DNA from: Nocardia jiangxiensis NBRC 101359
Lineage (GTDB): Bacteria > Actinomycetota > Actinomycetes > Mycobacteriales > Mycobacteriaceae
Assembly (NCBI RefSeq): GCF_000308615.1
Contig: NZ_BAGB01000158.1
Coordinates: 1-56,663, forward strand
DNA: 56,663 nt
Direction of reading: 5' to 3'
A program made the position numbers and the translations under genes. Position 1 is the stretch's first letter, and every line of letters begins with the position of its first letter. Below are positions 1-8,529 of this stretch, piece by piece. The notes under the pieces were generated by a model that was given only the letters and a program-made list of their open reading frames with translations, ran no database searches and was not told the origin of the DNA.

Positions 1-466
1 GTTGTTAGGGCCGCCCGAACTGCGACGCGGCGGAGCCGAGGTGCTACTCCTGGATCGCCGCGCCGACCGCGGCGTGGAGGGATCACGAGCCGCGGGTGGG
101 CAGGGCATGAACATAGATGACGCTGCGCCGCGAACAGGCAGAGGGAAGTCACCGAGCGCCAGTGGATTCCAGCCGACGCAGTCGGGCTACCCACCGCCGA
201 GGAACTCGAACATTGGCGCTCGTAATCCGCCGGGTAGTGCCCCAGGAGATGTCATACGGACACCTCCTGAGACACGTCGGACAAGCGGCGGCACGTCGGA
301 TAGAACGACCTATCCGAAGGAGAACGCAGGCAGCCGAAAGATAGTGACAGGCTTGATGCGGCCGCTCAATGATGACCTATCCGCGGGCCAACCCCTGGTT
401 TCGTCCGCAATGCCAGTGACCCAGACCAACCTGTACAGACCTTCTGCGCCGCACGCTACCGCACGG
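1..466. other. Left edge, no recognisable gene
   Basis: Open frames exist on both strands, as expected at this GC content, but none has a ribosome binding site or a protein I recognise. The first 115 bases are open in two plus frames and could be the tail of a gene cut by the window edge; I cannot name it. Confidence 0.4.
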
Positions 467-895
467 TCAGCTCTGGGCCGCCAACTCATCGGCGTCCACA
501 CGGGCCACAGCAGCCTCGATAATGGCATAGTCTGCCTGATCGAGCGCGTAGAGCGCGAAATCGACGGCAACCGTGGCGTCGTTCTCGGCTCGCTCGGCAT
601 AACGCTCGGCACTCCGGCGGTCACGTTCGGCGCGGTGTTCTGCGGCCTTGGCGCGGACAGTAGCGAAGTGGCTATCGACCGCGGTACGCAGCTCCTCCGT
701 CCTCGAGCGAACATCCGCCTGTGCCTCCGTGACGGCCTTGTCGGCCTTAGCACGGCGAGACTCCATGGCCGATGTCATCGCGTCCCGCTGTATCTGCAGC
801 CGTTTCTTGTTTCTGGCTGCGGCGGCGTCGATTACGTCTTCGGTCTTCTTCGCGCGAATGGACAGGTCCTGCAACTGGTCGGAGAGCTGTACCAT
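467..895 (-). CDS. Charged coiled-coil hypothetical protein
   Basis: The 142-residue product is almost wholly helical and rich in Ala, Glu, Arg and Asp. A heptad-like run (about residues 5-125) predicts a long coiled coil, with no signal peptide or membrane segment. A GAGAGGGG ribosome binding site lies about 8 bases before the ATG at 895, which supports this start. The family is not recognised; by shape it could be a structural, stress-related or partner-binding cytoplasmic protein. It stands alone, with transposon and ligase debris upstream of it on the same strand. Confidence 0.7.
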   Translation of the reverse strand: MVQLSDQLQDLSIRAKKTEDVIDAAAARNKKRLQIQRDAMTSAMESRRAKADKAVTEAQADVRSRTEELRTAVDSHFATVRAKAAEHRAERDRRSAERYAERAENDATVAVDFALYALDQADYAIIEAAVARVDADELAAQS

Positions 896-1054
896 CTCAA
901 GGCCCCTCTCAGTGTCGATTCTGTGTGATCGCTCGCAAGAGCAGTTGCCCCCCTCGATTTTAAACCACTCAGGGTGGGCCGGCGCACTTGCCGAACGAGT
1001 GGGGGATCCGGGTCCAGCAGTTAGCCAGCCGGGCTACGATCGATTCGTAACGAT

Positions 1055-1170
1055 CATCCGGCGTTGCAGAAACCGAACGACGGCGCGCCCCCAGCACTGA
1101 GCGCGATCGCTTCGCCGTCGAGAACCAGATCCCGCCCACTGGACAGCGCGGCGATCGCCGCCGCTAGTTC
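1055..1170 (-). pseudogene. Remnant of LigD-type ATP-dependent DNA ligase
   Basis: Read on the minus strand, one frame gives about 38 residues ending in a stop. They contain DLVLDGEAIAL followed by GAPSFGF, which matches the region around motif III (the DGE) and the following P-x-F stretch of ATP-dependent DNA ligases of the LigD family. Nothing before or after extends the match, so it is a short fragment. A second, longer ligase remnant lies at 18385-18870. Confidence 0.5.
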
Positions 1171-1189
1171 CGGACAGCATCATCATGCC

Positions 1190-1440
1190 GACGGTCGAGG
1201 GTCTGGTTGACGGTGGATTCCCCCCGGCGCGCAGCGCGTATTTGTCTCGCCAGGTCGTGGTCTTCTGCTCGGCGCGGCGGCGGTGACGGTTTCGTGTAAT
1301 TCCTTGGGGCGCAGGGTGAGCATGCGGCGGCCTGCGGCGAGTACGCCGTCCGGCACACCGCGAGCGCGTCCTGCCCGTACACCACAGCGAAGCGGTCACG
1401 CTCGCTCTGCGAGGACGGCATCCGCCAGGAATCGACGCCC
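1190..1440 (-). pseudogene. Remnant of IS1182-type transposase, C-terminal part
   Basis: The minus strand carries MLTLRPKELHETV in one frame and, after a frame change, TTTWRDKYALRAG and then TVNQTLDR in other frames. Together these follow the order of the C-terminal part of IS1182-family DDE transposases (LRPREL..., W-x-x-x-YA-x-RAGVEGT-x-x-Q). At least two frameshifts separate the pieces, so the gene is dead. No terminal inverted repeats were identified. Confidence 0.5.
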
Positions 1441-1450
1441 GACACGGAAG

Positions 1451-2764
1451 TTAGTCGGCAGTGAGTTTGGCGGGCATGGAGCGGTAGGCGTGCAGGTTGA
1501 TCAGGCGACGCGGGATCGGCGCGCCGTCCAAGCGCAGATCCGGATATCGCTCGAAGAGGGTCCGCAGCGCGATGATGCCTTCCATTCGGGCCAGCCGGTA
1601 TCCCAAGCAACCGTGCACCCCGCCGCTGAACGCGAGGTGATCCGCGGCGTTGACCCTGGTCACGTCGAATCGTTCAGGATCGGGGAAGACGCCGGGGTCG
1701 TAGTTTGCGCCCGCCAATGACAGTAAAACCAGGGAACCGCGTTTGATGTGCTGATCGGCGATGTCGACGTCACAGTTGGAGATCCGGCCGGTCATCCGCA
1801 CGGGGCAGTCGTAGCGAAGGATTTCCTCGATCGTGTCCGGCCACAGCTCGGGCTTCGCCATCAGCAGTTTCAGCTGATCCGGATGGCTGGTCAGCAGGGC
1901 GATTCCATTGCCGAGCAGGTTCACCGTCGTGAGGAATCCGGCGTCCAGCAGCAGGGCGGCGTTGGCCGTCCGTTCACGGCGGGTGAGCTCACGACTTGTC
2001 GCGAGCACACTGAGCAGGTCATCGCCCGGTTCGGCGGTGAGCTTGTCGATGCGCTGGTCGAAGTACTGCTTGACCTCGGCCAGCTCGTCGGTGGCGTGAC
2101 GATACGTGGTCCAGGTCAGGGCGCGGTCGACCAGCGGCGCACTGTTGAGCCCCCACCTCAGCAGGGTCGAATGCATATCGGCGGGAAGCCCGAGAATCTC
2201 GGCGATGATCGCGACGGGCACCTGGGCGGCGAAGTCCTCGATGAGGTCCGGTCGCGGCTTCGACTCCAGGCGATCGAGTAGGCCATCGGTCACTTCGACG
2301 GCCCTCTGCTTCAATTCGGCGATCGCACCCGGGCTGAATGCCTGCCCGACCAGGCGTCGGTACCGGGTGTGTTCCGGCGGATCGGTAACCAGCATCGAGG
2401 GCGGTTCGGTGAGGTTGGGAAGTTCCTGATCCGTCTTGGCCAACACCCAGCGGATCGGCTTCGGAATGATCGGATGGTTGGGCGTGACCACGCCGAAGCG
2501 ATTGTCTCGCAGGATACGACGGCACAAATCGTAGTCCGTGGTGACGTGCGTCCCCGACAATTTGGTCAGACGGCCACGCTGTCGGATTTCCTCGATGAAC
2601 GGCGACGTGCCGAGTAAGCGATCCTGGCCGAAGGCGATTTGCGCGAGGGGATCGCCGCGACGCGCCGACCACAGCAGATAGGACCGCGTTATGCCGTGCA
2701 TGAGCAGCCACCGAATCCACGCGCGAGTCAGCATTACCGCCTTTCGGTCCGACATCGCACTCAT
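1451..2764 (-). CDS. Cytochrome P450
   Basis: A complete 437-residue bacterial class I P450. The heme-thiolate signature FSGGVHGCLG puts the axial Cys at 386, the K-helix E-x-x-R is E314/R317, and a PERF-like motif lies near 362. The I-helix motif reads AGFLTT (275-280), where most P450s have AG-x-E/D-TT, so the acidic partner of the conserved Thr is replaced by Leu278. It should be a cytosolic monooxygenase fed by an external ferredoxin and reductase, but neither is adjacent and the substrate cannot be told. It ends next to transposon debris. Confidence 0.93.
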   Translation of the reverse strand: MSAMSDRKAVMLTRAWIRWLLMHGITRSYLLWSARRGDPLAQIAFGQDRLLGTSPFIEEIRQRGRLTKLSGTHVTTDYDLCRRILRDNRFGVVTPNHPIIPKPIRWVLAKTDQELPNLTEPPSMLVTDPPEHTRYRRLVGQAFSPGAIAELKQRAVEVTDGLLDRLESKPRPDLIEDFAAQVPVAIIAEILGLPADMHSTLLRWGLNSAPLVDRALTWTTYRHATDELAEVKQYFDQRIDKLTAEPGDDLLSVLATSRELTRRERTANAALLLDAGFLTTVNLLGNGIALLTSHPDQLKLLMAKPELWPDTIEEILRYDCPVRMTGRISNCDVDIADQHIKRGSLVLLSLAGANYDPGVFPDPERFDVTRVNAADHLAFSGGVHGCLGYRLARMEGIIALRTLFERYPDLRLDGAPIPRRLINLHAYRSMPAKLTAD

Positions 2765-2926
2765 GACGAGTAATGATAGCCAAGTAGCATGATTTGCGCC
2801 TTGTTTGCACGGTTGGCTGGTTCTGTCGCCGATGTTGTGCTGGCGGAGCTGGAATTGACGATGCCCTGAGAGGCCCTGGTAGTCGCACCCAAACGCTGCT
2901 GAGGCTTCTTTCTGTATCGGATGCGG

Positions 2927-3211
2927 CTAGATGGGGCGTGGCGCAGCATCGGCTCGCAGAGCCGGGAACCGTGTGTAGAGCTGTTCGATCTGACGTCGCA
3001 CAGCGGCGAGTTCGGCGTCGAGGCCCGGGATGGGCGGTCCTGACGGCGATTGCGTGGATTCACGACGGCGCATCAGCATGTGCGCATGCTGGCGTCGCTC
3101 GTTCAGGAAGTTGCGGGCCTGGGCGAGTTCGGGGTCGTCGTGCATCGGTTCTCGAATCGGCAACGGTGACGCGTATCGGCTGTGGCGCAGCTCGGCGCAA
3201 AAGTATGTCAC
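2927..3211 (-). CDS. Small hypothetical protein
   Basis: Predicted 94 residues from a GTG at 3211, with GGAAGG about 11 bases upstream; an internal ATG at 3145 is an alternative start. The product is hydrophilic with two helical, charged segments (about 23-50 and 65-85) and no membrane segment. The family is not recognised. It is divergent from the hypothetical gene at 3462. Confidence 0.5.
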   Translation of the reverse strand: MTYFCAELRHSRYASPLPIREPMHDDPELAQARNFLNERRQHAHMLMRRRESTQSPSGPPIPGLDAELAAVRRQIEQLYTRFPALRADAAPRPI

Positions 3212-3461
3212 GAATTGTCAACCTTCCGTTCCTGCTTCATTCACCGCCATCGAGAACTTCCTGACCGCAGGCCAGCGCGTTGTCGACCTCTCGCACCGCA
3301 GGTCACTACGGCCTCGCGCGCCGACCCACCCCGATAGTGAATCCAGCTACGCGCCGCTACCGCCGACGGATCGGAGCAGCGAAGGCATCCGGATGCGGCC
3401 GACGCGCGGATTCGCATCATCGATCACCATTAGGCGTCACGAAGACTTGGAGTTATCGGCT

Positions 3462-3941
3462 ATGACAGGTGGGGATCAGAACGGGAGCCGTGTGGACTCC
3501 GGTGCGGTTGCCCATGTCACGACGGTGCAGGACGATCCGGACGGCCCGGCCGTGCGTAGTGGGTTGGCCGCCAGTGCGCTCGCCGCGCAGCCGCAGGTTC
3601 CGGCGTGGATCGCCTGGTTGTTCGAGCATGTCGGTGAACAACTGGCGCGCATGGAGTACCGGATGCACTACCCGCTCGACCACACCGGCCACCCGGACCG
3701 GCGGACCGCCGATGAATGGCTGATCACCCAACGCGCGTACCACGCGGAGTGCTCTGCTCGCTCGGTCGAGCGCGCCCGCCGCTTCTAGAGCGACCAGCCC
3801 GGTGTCGTGCACGCCTATGCTCCCGCGCTGCCCGACGACGGCGAGTTCTACGCGGCGCTGGCCGCGGGCCGCGAATGGACCGGTCGCTGGTATTCCCGGG
3901 ACCCGATCGAAGAGTGGGAACTGTCCGGCTCACCGGCCTGA
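3462..3941 (+). pseudogene. Hypothetical protein interrupted by an in-frame TAG
   Basis: From the ATG at 3462 the frame encodes 108 residues and reaches TAG at 3786-3788. The same frame then continues for 50 sensible codons (SDQPGVVHAYAPALPDDG..., ending EEWELSGSPA) to TGA at 3939. Composition and codon use do not change across the TAG, so it looks like a recent nonsense mutation or sequencing error in one gene of about 159 codons. The first part contains an AWIAWLFEHVGEQLARMEY helix. Function unknown. Confidence 0.55.
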
Positions 3942-3976
3942 CGCCAGGCAGGCGCTCACGTTCTCGTTCGGCGCGT

Positions 3977-4009
3977 GACCGTTTCGTCCTCGCGGAAGAC
4001 GAATCGGTC
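3977..4009. terminator. Hairpin between convergent genes
   Basis: GACCGTTTCGTC (3977-3988) pairs with GACGAATCGGTC (3998-4009), 12 base pairs with one mismatch and a 9-base loop. It lies between the gene ending at 3941 and the convergent gene ending at 4216, so it could terminate both. There is no T-tract, as is common in actinobacteria. Confidence 0.5.
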
Positions 4010-4215
4010 GTAACCCGGCTGGCTGCCTATCGCCTCCACAGAAACCGCGGCTGGCATGTCGGCCCGAGCTGGGCGCCTTCGCTGTGCTGCGGGGCCGCGT
4101 GGCCCGTAGTCGAGATCGGCGGCTCGGTTATTGCTGGTGGTGGCTGGGACGGGGAATCGAGGCGATCCATGACCGATTCGTGGGTGAGGAATCACGGTTT
4201 GCCTCGCATTGCGGG

Positions 4216-4596
4216 TCACATCGGGTTCAGATGGCCGAGGGCGTTGCCCGAGTATGGGCGATTACCGGCACCGTTGTTGCCCTCACCAGTCCCGTTGTTA
4301 TCGCAGCCACTCTTGTCACCGGTGTTGCTGTTGCGGCCGCAGCCGTTGTTGTTCTGGCCGTCGTAATAGCAGTTAGCAGTGCCACAACCATGCGGTGCCG
4401 GGGGTGGTATGTATGGCGGTGCGGGAGAGCCGACAGCCTGGCCCCCGGACCGGTCGACCTGCACTATGCCCTGGCCTGTGGTCGACGCGGCAACGGCCGG
4501 AGCTATCGCCATCACCGGAATTGCTGTCGCTATCGTTGCCAGCGCGAGCGTGGCGAACCGCTTACGTATGGTTGTTCGGTAAATCTCCTTGGTCAT
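4216..4596 (-). CDS. Secreted Asn/Gly-rich small protein
   Basis: The 126-residue product starts with a clear Sec signal peptide: basic N-terminus, hydrophobic core at about 14-34 and AVAAS cleavage region near 37. The mature part is rich in Pro, then Asn and Gly, with four Cys (CGTANCYYDG and two more) that could form disulfides. GGAAGG lies 8 bases before the ATG. It is probably an exported or wall-associated protein of unknown role; no known domain is visible. Confidence 0.75.
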   Translation of the reverse strand: MTKEIYRTTIRKRFATLALATIATAIPVMAIAPAVAASTTGQGIVQVDRSGGQAVGSPAPPYIPPPAPHGCGTANCYYDGQNNNGCGRNSNTGDKSGCDNNGTGEGNNGAGNRPYSGNALGHLNPM

Positions 4597-4819
4597 CTCG
4601 TTGCCTTCCGGAACGGTAAACGACCGACACCCCCATCGATTGTCACCTCATATATCTTGTTCGCAGGGCGACGACATTGCTCGAAACCTCGGGGAAGCGC
4701 GGCCAATGGCGTCTCGATATCGCGACCAACGATCCGGAAGGTAAACTTGCATTATCGTTGCAGCGGCTGACGACTCCAGTATGCGCTGATCAGCTCACCT
4801 ACGCGAGAGCTGACCCTGC
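4597..4819. other. Upstream region of the secreted protein gene
   Basis: Slightly AT-richer than its surroundings and should hold the promoter of the minus-strand gene starting at 4596. No operator or second gene was identified. Confidence 0.3.
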
Positions 4820-5014
4820 TCAGGGTAGGTAATTGCCGACCGCCTTCGTCATTCGGACCGGTAACTCGCGGCCGAGCGCCACTGCCGAGGTCGAACCGGC
4901 CAGCAGCCATATCCGATACCCCCGGCGACTCATCCGGTTTCCGGGGCCGCGGTATATGAGCGTCCCTTTGTCTCGAGTGCTGCCGCTGATGTGCAGCGGG
5001 ATGAACTCGTCCAT
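4820..5014 (-). CDS. Possible 64-aa hypothetical protein
   Basis: A short frame from ATG 5014 gives a basic protein (MDEFIPLHISGSTRDKGT..., ending KAVGNYLP) with a weakly hydrophobic middle (YRIWLLAGSTSAVALG). No good ribosome binding site is visible and no family is recognised. It overlaps nothing else convincing. Confidence 0.3.
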   Translation of the reverse strand: MDEFIPLHISGSTRDKGTLIYRGPGNRMSRRGYRIWLLAGSTSAVALGRELPVRMTKAVGNYLP

Positions 5015-5040
5015 GGCGCGGCGCTGGGAGCAGGGCTGAC

Positions 5041-5440
5041 ACCTTCGACCTCGTCCGCCCGTACCCCCTGAACGACATCCTGCCGCCGGAAATCCACCTC
5101 CCCACCCGAGTCGGCGACCACAGTGCACTACGCGCGACCGTCGACATGCTCGGCACCGAACTCCACCAGCCACGGCCCGGCACCGACGCCATCCTGCCCG
5201 CCATCATCGACATGCTGCTGCGCCCCAGGGCTTCGCCCATCGTCCCGCCTCCACCTTCTGCACCGTCAACGCCGATATCCTCGTCCACTACGACCCCGGC
5301 TTCACCCGAACCGACTTCGTCGCCGGCATCCTCGGCAACGCCTGGGCGGAACAGGCACCACGGCAGGTCAATAGGTTCAGGCAGTCCGCATCGCCGAGTC
5401 ACCGCGATGCGGCGCGGTTCGCATCGCTGAGCCACCGGTG
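5041..5440 (+). pseudogene. Decayed AraC-type regulator N-terminus plus unknown fragment
   Basis: Frame 5041-5230 reads TFDLVRPYPLNDILPPEIHLPTR... then ATVDMLGTELHQPRPGTDAILPAIIDMLL, typical of the cupin (Cupin_6) sensor part of AraC-family activators just before the DNA-binding half. The regulator breaks off there. In another frame, from about 5223, comes STFCTVNADILVHYDPGF and DFVAGILGNAW, which looks like a conserved protein piece but which I cannot name. Two broken genes appear to be fused. Confidence 0.5.
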
Positions 5441-5922
5441 GAGTGCGGCAGCGTGTCTGTTCTCTGCTGATGCGACGAGAGACGACCGAGGAGCAGGTGC
5501 AGCGGCATCCGGAGATCGTCGGCCAGGATGCGCATGATTCGCATCATGGTTGCGCTGTCGAGATCATGCGCGATGAGGATTCGCTCGAGAACCATTGCGC
5601 TGAGGACCTGCGTTCGGGTCAGTGTCATTTCGGGAAGCCAGCTCAGTCGCCACGTTCCCCTGCCGGCTCCGTTGGTCATCCTGGTCGCGGACTCGGTGGA
5701 TAGCGGGTTCACGATGGTCGCGTCCGTAATGTGCAGCCCGTCGATGTGTCCGGCGATCAGTTCGCCATCCGCGCCACCCGACCAGATCGCGGGTCGGGCC
5801 ACACGCTCGCGCCCCATCGCGCCGGACGTGGTGGTCAGCTCGGCGGGTGTGCGGGTGGGAACCCCGGCTCGGGTGATGATGTCTTGTTGGTGGATGACCA
5901 TGTCGAGACTCCTCGAATGCAT
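5377..5922 (-). CDS. Actinobacterial hypothetical protein
   Basis: The best start is the ATG at 5922 (181 residues); a later ATG at 5901 is possible. The middle contains GTWRLSWLPEMTLTRTQVLSAM, resembling small conserved mycolata proteins with a SWLPGR-x-LTR-x-QA motif and unknown function. The C-terminus has a duplicated SAMRTAPHR-like stretch encoded by a short direct repeat near 5380-5440, which suggests local slippage. No signal peptide or membrane segment. Confidence 0.55.
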   Translation of the reverse strand: MHSRSLDMVIHQQDIITRAGVPTRTPAELTTTSGAMGRERVARPAIWSGGADGELIAGHIDGLHITDATIVNPLSTESATRMTNGAGRGTWRLSWLPEMTLTRTQVLSAMVLERILIAHDLDSATMMRIMRILADDLRMPLHLLLGRLSSHQQRTDTLPHSTGGSAMRTAPHRGDSAMRTA

Positions 5923-6119
5923 GATGGGACCGATTAACGAAGTCCAGAATCGTCTCGCGCATGCCCGTTGTCGTCGGCGCTGGCCGCAGTTCGGCGGCCC
6001 CATCACCGTGACCGTGCCGATACCTGCTAGCTGCAACTCGGCCTGATCGAATCCGTTGGATTCGGTCTCCCGGCAGGATGAATCCACCCTGAACCGCACC
6101 GAGCGGTGGCACCGCGCGG

Positions 6120-7850
6120 TTACCTGAGAGGTGTGCTGTCCTGTGCGTCTACTGGGATAGTGATGTACAGCGACGTACCGATGCCCGTGGGGCTGGTGAC
6201 GAGTAGATGGCCGCCCAGCACCTCGATCCGGTCTTTGAGACCGACGAGTCCCGACCCTTTCCCGGCGTCGGCGCCGCCGACGCCGTCGTCGCGAATCGAC
6301 AAGCAGAGACTGTCGCCTTTCATCGCCGCCCAGACGGACACTTCGGAGGCTCGAGCGTGTTTTGCGGCGTTCGTCAGCGCTTCGGCCACCGCGTAGTAGG
6401 CGCCGATCTCCACCGGATCCGGCAACCGCCGCTCGACCGCGGCGTCGAGATCCACCGGTACCGGGCAGCGGCGGGCCAGCGTCTTCAAGGCCGGGACGAG
6501 TCCGCCTTTCGACAGGATCGCCGGATGAATTCCGCGCGAGAGTTCCTGGAGATTCTCCGTCGCGCCGGCCAGACCGGTCGCGACCCGGGCGATCTGCCCG
6601 TTGAGAGCATCGAGTTCGGCGGGCACCGAGTCCTGCAATGAGCGCAGTTCCAGCGTGAGAGATACCAGCCGTTGCTGAGCTCCGTCATGTAGATCACGTT
6701 CCAGGCGGCGCCGTTCCTCGTCGGCGACCGCCACAATCCGGGCGCGCGACGCGGTCAGTTCCGCACGCGATTCAGCGTTGGCGATCGCCGTTGCGACGAG
6801 GTCTGCGAAGTCGGCGACGCGCGCCTCGGTATCCGGTGGTAGTGGACCGGGCTTGGCGGTTCCGATGATCGCGGCGCCCCACACACTGCCCTCGACAATT
6901 ATCGGCGCCCCCACCTCACCGTGCAGGCCGAACTCACGGATGCGTGCGGCTGTCCCCCCGGGCGAGTCGTTGCTGTCGATCCGGGCCGGGCGGCCGCTGG
7001 CGAGAATCAGTCCGACGATGCGGTGGTCCTCCAGCGACCAGCGCGAACCGACGGGCATCGTTGTGGTCTGCAATGGGTCGTCATGAGCCGACACGAGAGT
7101 GGCCGTACCGTCCGACTCGTAGCGCCACAATGACGCGTTGGTGGTGCCGAGCGCGCGGGCCAACTGCTCGGCCACCGCCGAGAACACCTCGAAGGCGGGC
7201 GCGCCGCGCGCCACCAGGGTCGCCACTCGCCGCAGCGCGGCTTGTTGCTCGGCTAGCACACTGATCCGGTCGCGGCTCTCCTGCAGTCCGGTTTTGGCCT
7301 CCTCGGCTTCCCTGCGGCGTTGGTCGGCTTCGAGTGCCCGCAGGCGGGCCAGCCCCGCGATGAAGTTCGTGCACAACGCCGCCACGAGGAATACGACGAC
7401 GAGCACGAAGTTCTCGGAATCGAACGGTGGGACCTTGCCGCCGGACCTCGCATCGAAAATGGCCAGGCCGATGGCACTGACCAGCGAGGTGGCCACCGCC
7501 AGGCCCAATCCCCACACCATGGAAATCACCAGGATGCCGAGCAGATAAACCGGCTCGAACGTCTCGCCGGGTGACAGATCCTGCAGGAGGATGATGACGA
7601 ACGTCTCCAGCGCGATGACAACCACAGCAACCACGATCCCGAGCCACAGCGGCGGTGTCGCCGGACGCCGCAACGCCGACAGCAGACCTGTTCGTACCGA
7701 TGGAGCATCCTCGGTCGAGCCTTCGAGCGGCATCTGTAGTACCGGCCATATCGCGGCCGGTCCCGACTTCCGGCCACGATCGGACGCGTCACCCGGCAAC
7801 CGATCGAGCATCCGCTTCCAACCAGGAAGCCGCAACCACCTCGGCGGCAT
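6120..7850 (-). CDS. Sensor histidine kinase, NarL type, with GAF domain
   Basis: The 576-residue protein has three N-terminal membrane segments (about 68-90, 101-130, 145-168), a short coiled coil (170-205), a GAF domain (about 210-360), a HisKA_3 dimerisation region with LERDLHDGAQQRL (phospho-acceptor His388), and a C-terminal HATPase (EALTNAAKH, then DDGVGG and GSGLVGLKDR). It should sense a signal at the membrane or through the GAF pocket and phosphorylate a NarL-type regulator. Two regulator genes follow at 8113 and 8507, the second being the natural partner. It is divergent from the receiver gene at 8113. Confidence 0.93.
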   Translation of the reverse strand: MPPRWLRLPGWKRMLDRLPGDASDRGRKSGPAAIWPVLQMPLEGSTEDAPSVRTGLLSALRRPATPPLWLGIVVAVVVIALETFVIILLQDLSPGETFEPVYLLGILVISMVWGLGLAVATSLVSAIGLAIFDARSGGKVPPFDSENFVLVVVFLVAALCTNFIAGLARLRALEADQRRREAEEAKTGLQESRDRISVLAEQQAALRRVATLVARGAPAFEVFSAVAEQLARALGTTNASLWRYESDGTATLVSAHDDPLQTTTMPVGSRWSLEDHRIVGLILASGRPARIDSNDSPGGTAARIREFGLHGEVGAPIIVEGSVWGAAIIGTAKPGPLPPDTEARVADFADLVATAIANAESRAELTASRARIVAVADEERRRLERDLHDGAQQRLVSLTLELRSLQDSVPAELDALNGQIARVATGLAGATENLQELSRGIHPAILSKGGLVPALKTLARRCPVPVDLDAAVERRLPDPVEIGAYYAVAEALTNAAKHARASEVSVWAAMKGDSLCLSIRDDGVGGADAGKGSGLVGLKDRIEVLGGHLLVTSPTGIGTSLYITIPVDAQDSTPLR

Positions 7851-7947
7851 GAACTCAGTATCCTCCCGCGCCGCGATCGGAGAACCGGGTGGTCGTTGCG
7901 GGCTAGCGCGCTGGACCGGCGACCGCGGACCTGCGGCACGCCCCTAT

Positions 7948-8011
7948 CGACGACATCGAGAAGCAGCGATGGATGCTGAACGCCGAGAACCGCGCGGCTC
8001 AGCAGATTTGA
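7948..8011 (+). pseudogene. Dps-like C-terminal tail remnant, copy 1
   Basis: A short frame encodes DDIEKQRWMLNAENRAAQQI and a stop. The pattern (L/I)EKQ-x-WML-x-AENR resembles the end of Dps/ferritin-like proteins. No upstream part is present. A diverged second copy lies at 11985-12053. Confidence 0.3.
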
Positions 8012-8033
8012 TGATCACCGACCCGCCGTGCGC

Positions 8034-8098
8034 GCGCTACGCGGTAGCGCCTGGCGCGAAGTTCCCGTTAGCGGGGATGCGCCCTCGTAGCGCGCTAC
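8034..8098. promoter_or_regulatory. Pair of palindromes upstream of a receiver gene
   Basis: GCGCTAC-GCG-GTAGCGC (8034-8050) and the perfect palindrome GTAGCGCGCTAC (8087-8098) share the half-site GTAGCGC and are centred about 50 bp apart, roughly five helical turns. They lie between the histidine kinase start (7850) and the receiver start (8113), so they may be operators for the divergent genes. Confidence 0.5.
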
Positions 8099-8112
8099 CG
8101 GACACTCGGATC

Positions 8113-8529
8113 ATGCTGTCATCAGCTCAGCGTTTACGCTGTTTCATCGTCGATGACAGCGTCGACTTTCTCGACGCCGGACGCGAACTGCTCGAGCGCG
8201 GGGGGATCACCGTTGTCGGCGTGGCGTCGACCAGCGACGCGGCGCTGCGGGGTGTCGCGGCGCTGGGGCCCGACGTGACGCTTGTCGATATCGAGCTCGG
8301 CGAGGAGAACGGCATCGAACTCGCCGAGCGCCTGCACCGCCATGGGGGGATCGTGCCGCCGCCGGTGATACTGACCTCTGCGCGCGCCGAACAGGACGTC
8401 GCGGAGATGGTCGCGGCGAGCCATGCGGTGGGTTTCCTGCCCAAGTCCGCGCTGTCGTCCGGCGCGATCCGTGAGCTGCTCGCAGCCAAGGACCAGCGCG
8501 ATCCGCTCAGCGAGCCTCGAGAAAGGTGA
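8113..8529 (+). CDS. Single-domain response regulator receiver
   Basis: A 138-residue CheY-like receiver with no output domain: acidic pair DD near 14-15, phospho-acceptor Asp59 (VTLVDIE), a Thr/Ser in ILTSA and the conserved Lys in FLPKS. The ATG at 8113 was chosen because the receiver fold begins at residue 9; the frame extends further upstream without homology. Its 3' end overlaps the convergent regulator gene by 23 bp. It may act as a phosphate sink or bind a partner in the neighbouring kinase system. Confidence 0.88.
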   Translation: MLSSAQRLRCFIVDDSVDFLDAGRELLERGGITVVGVASTSDAALRGVAALGPDVTLVDIELGEENGIELAERLHRHGGIVPPPVILTSARAEQDVAEMVAASHAVGFLPKSALSSGAIRELLAAKDQRDPLSEPRER

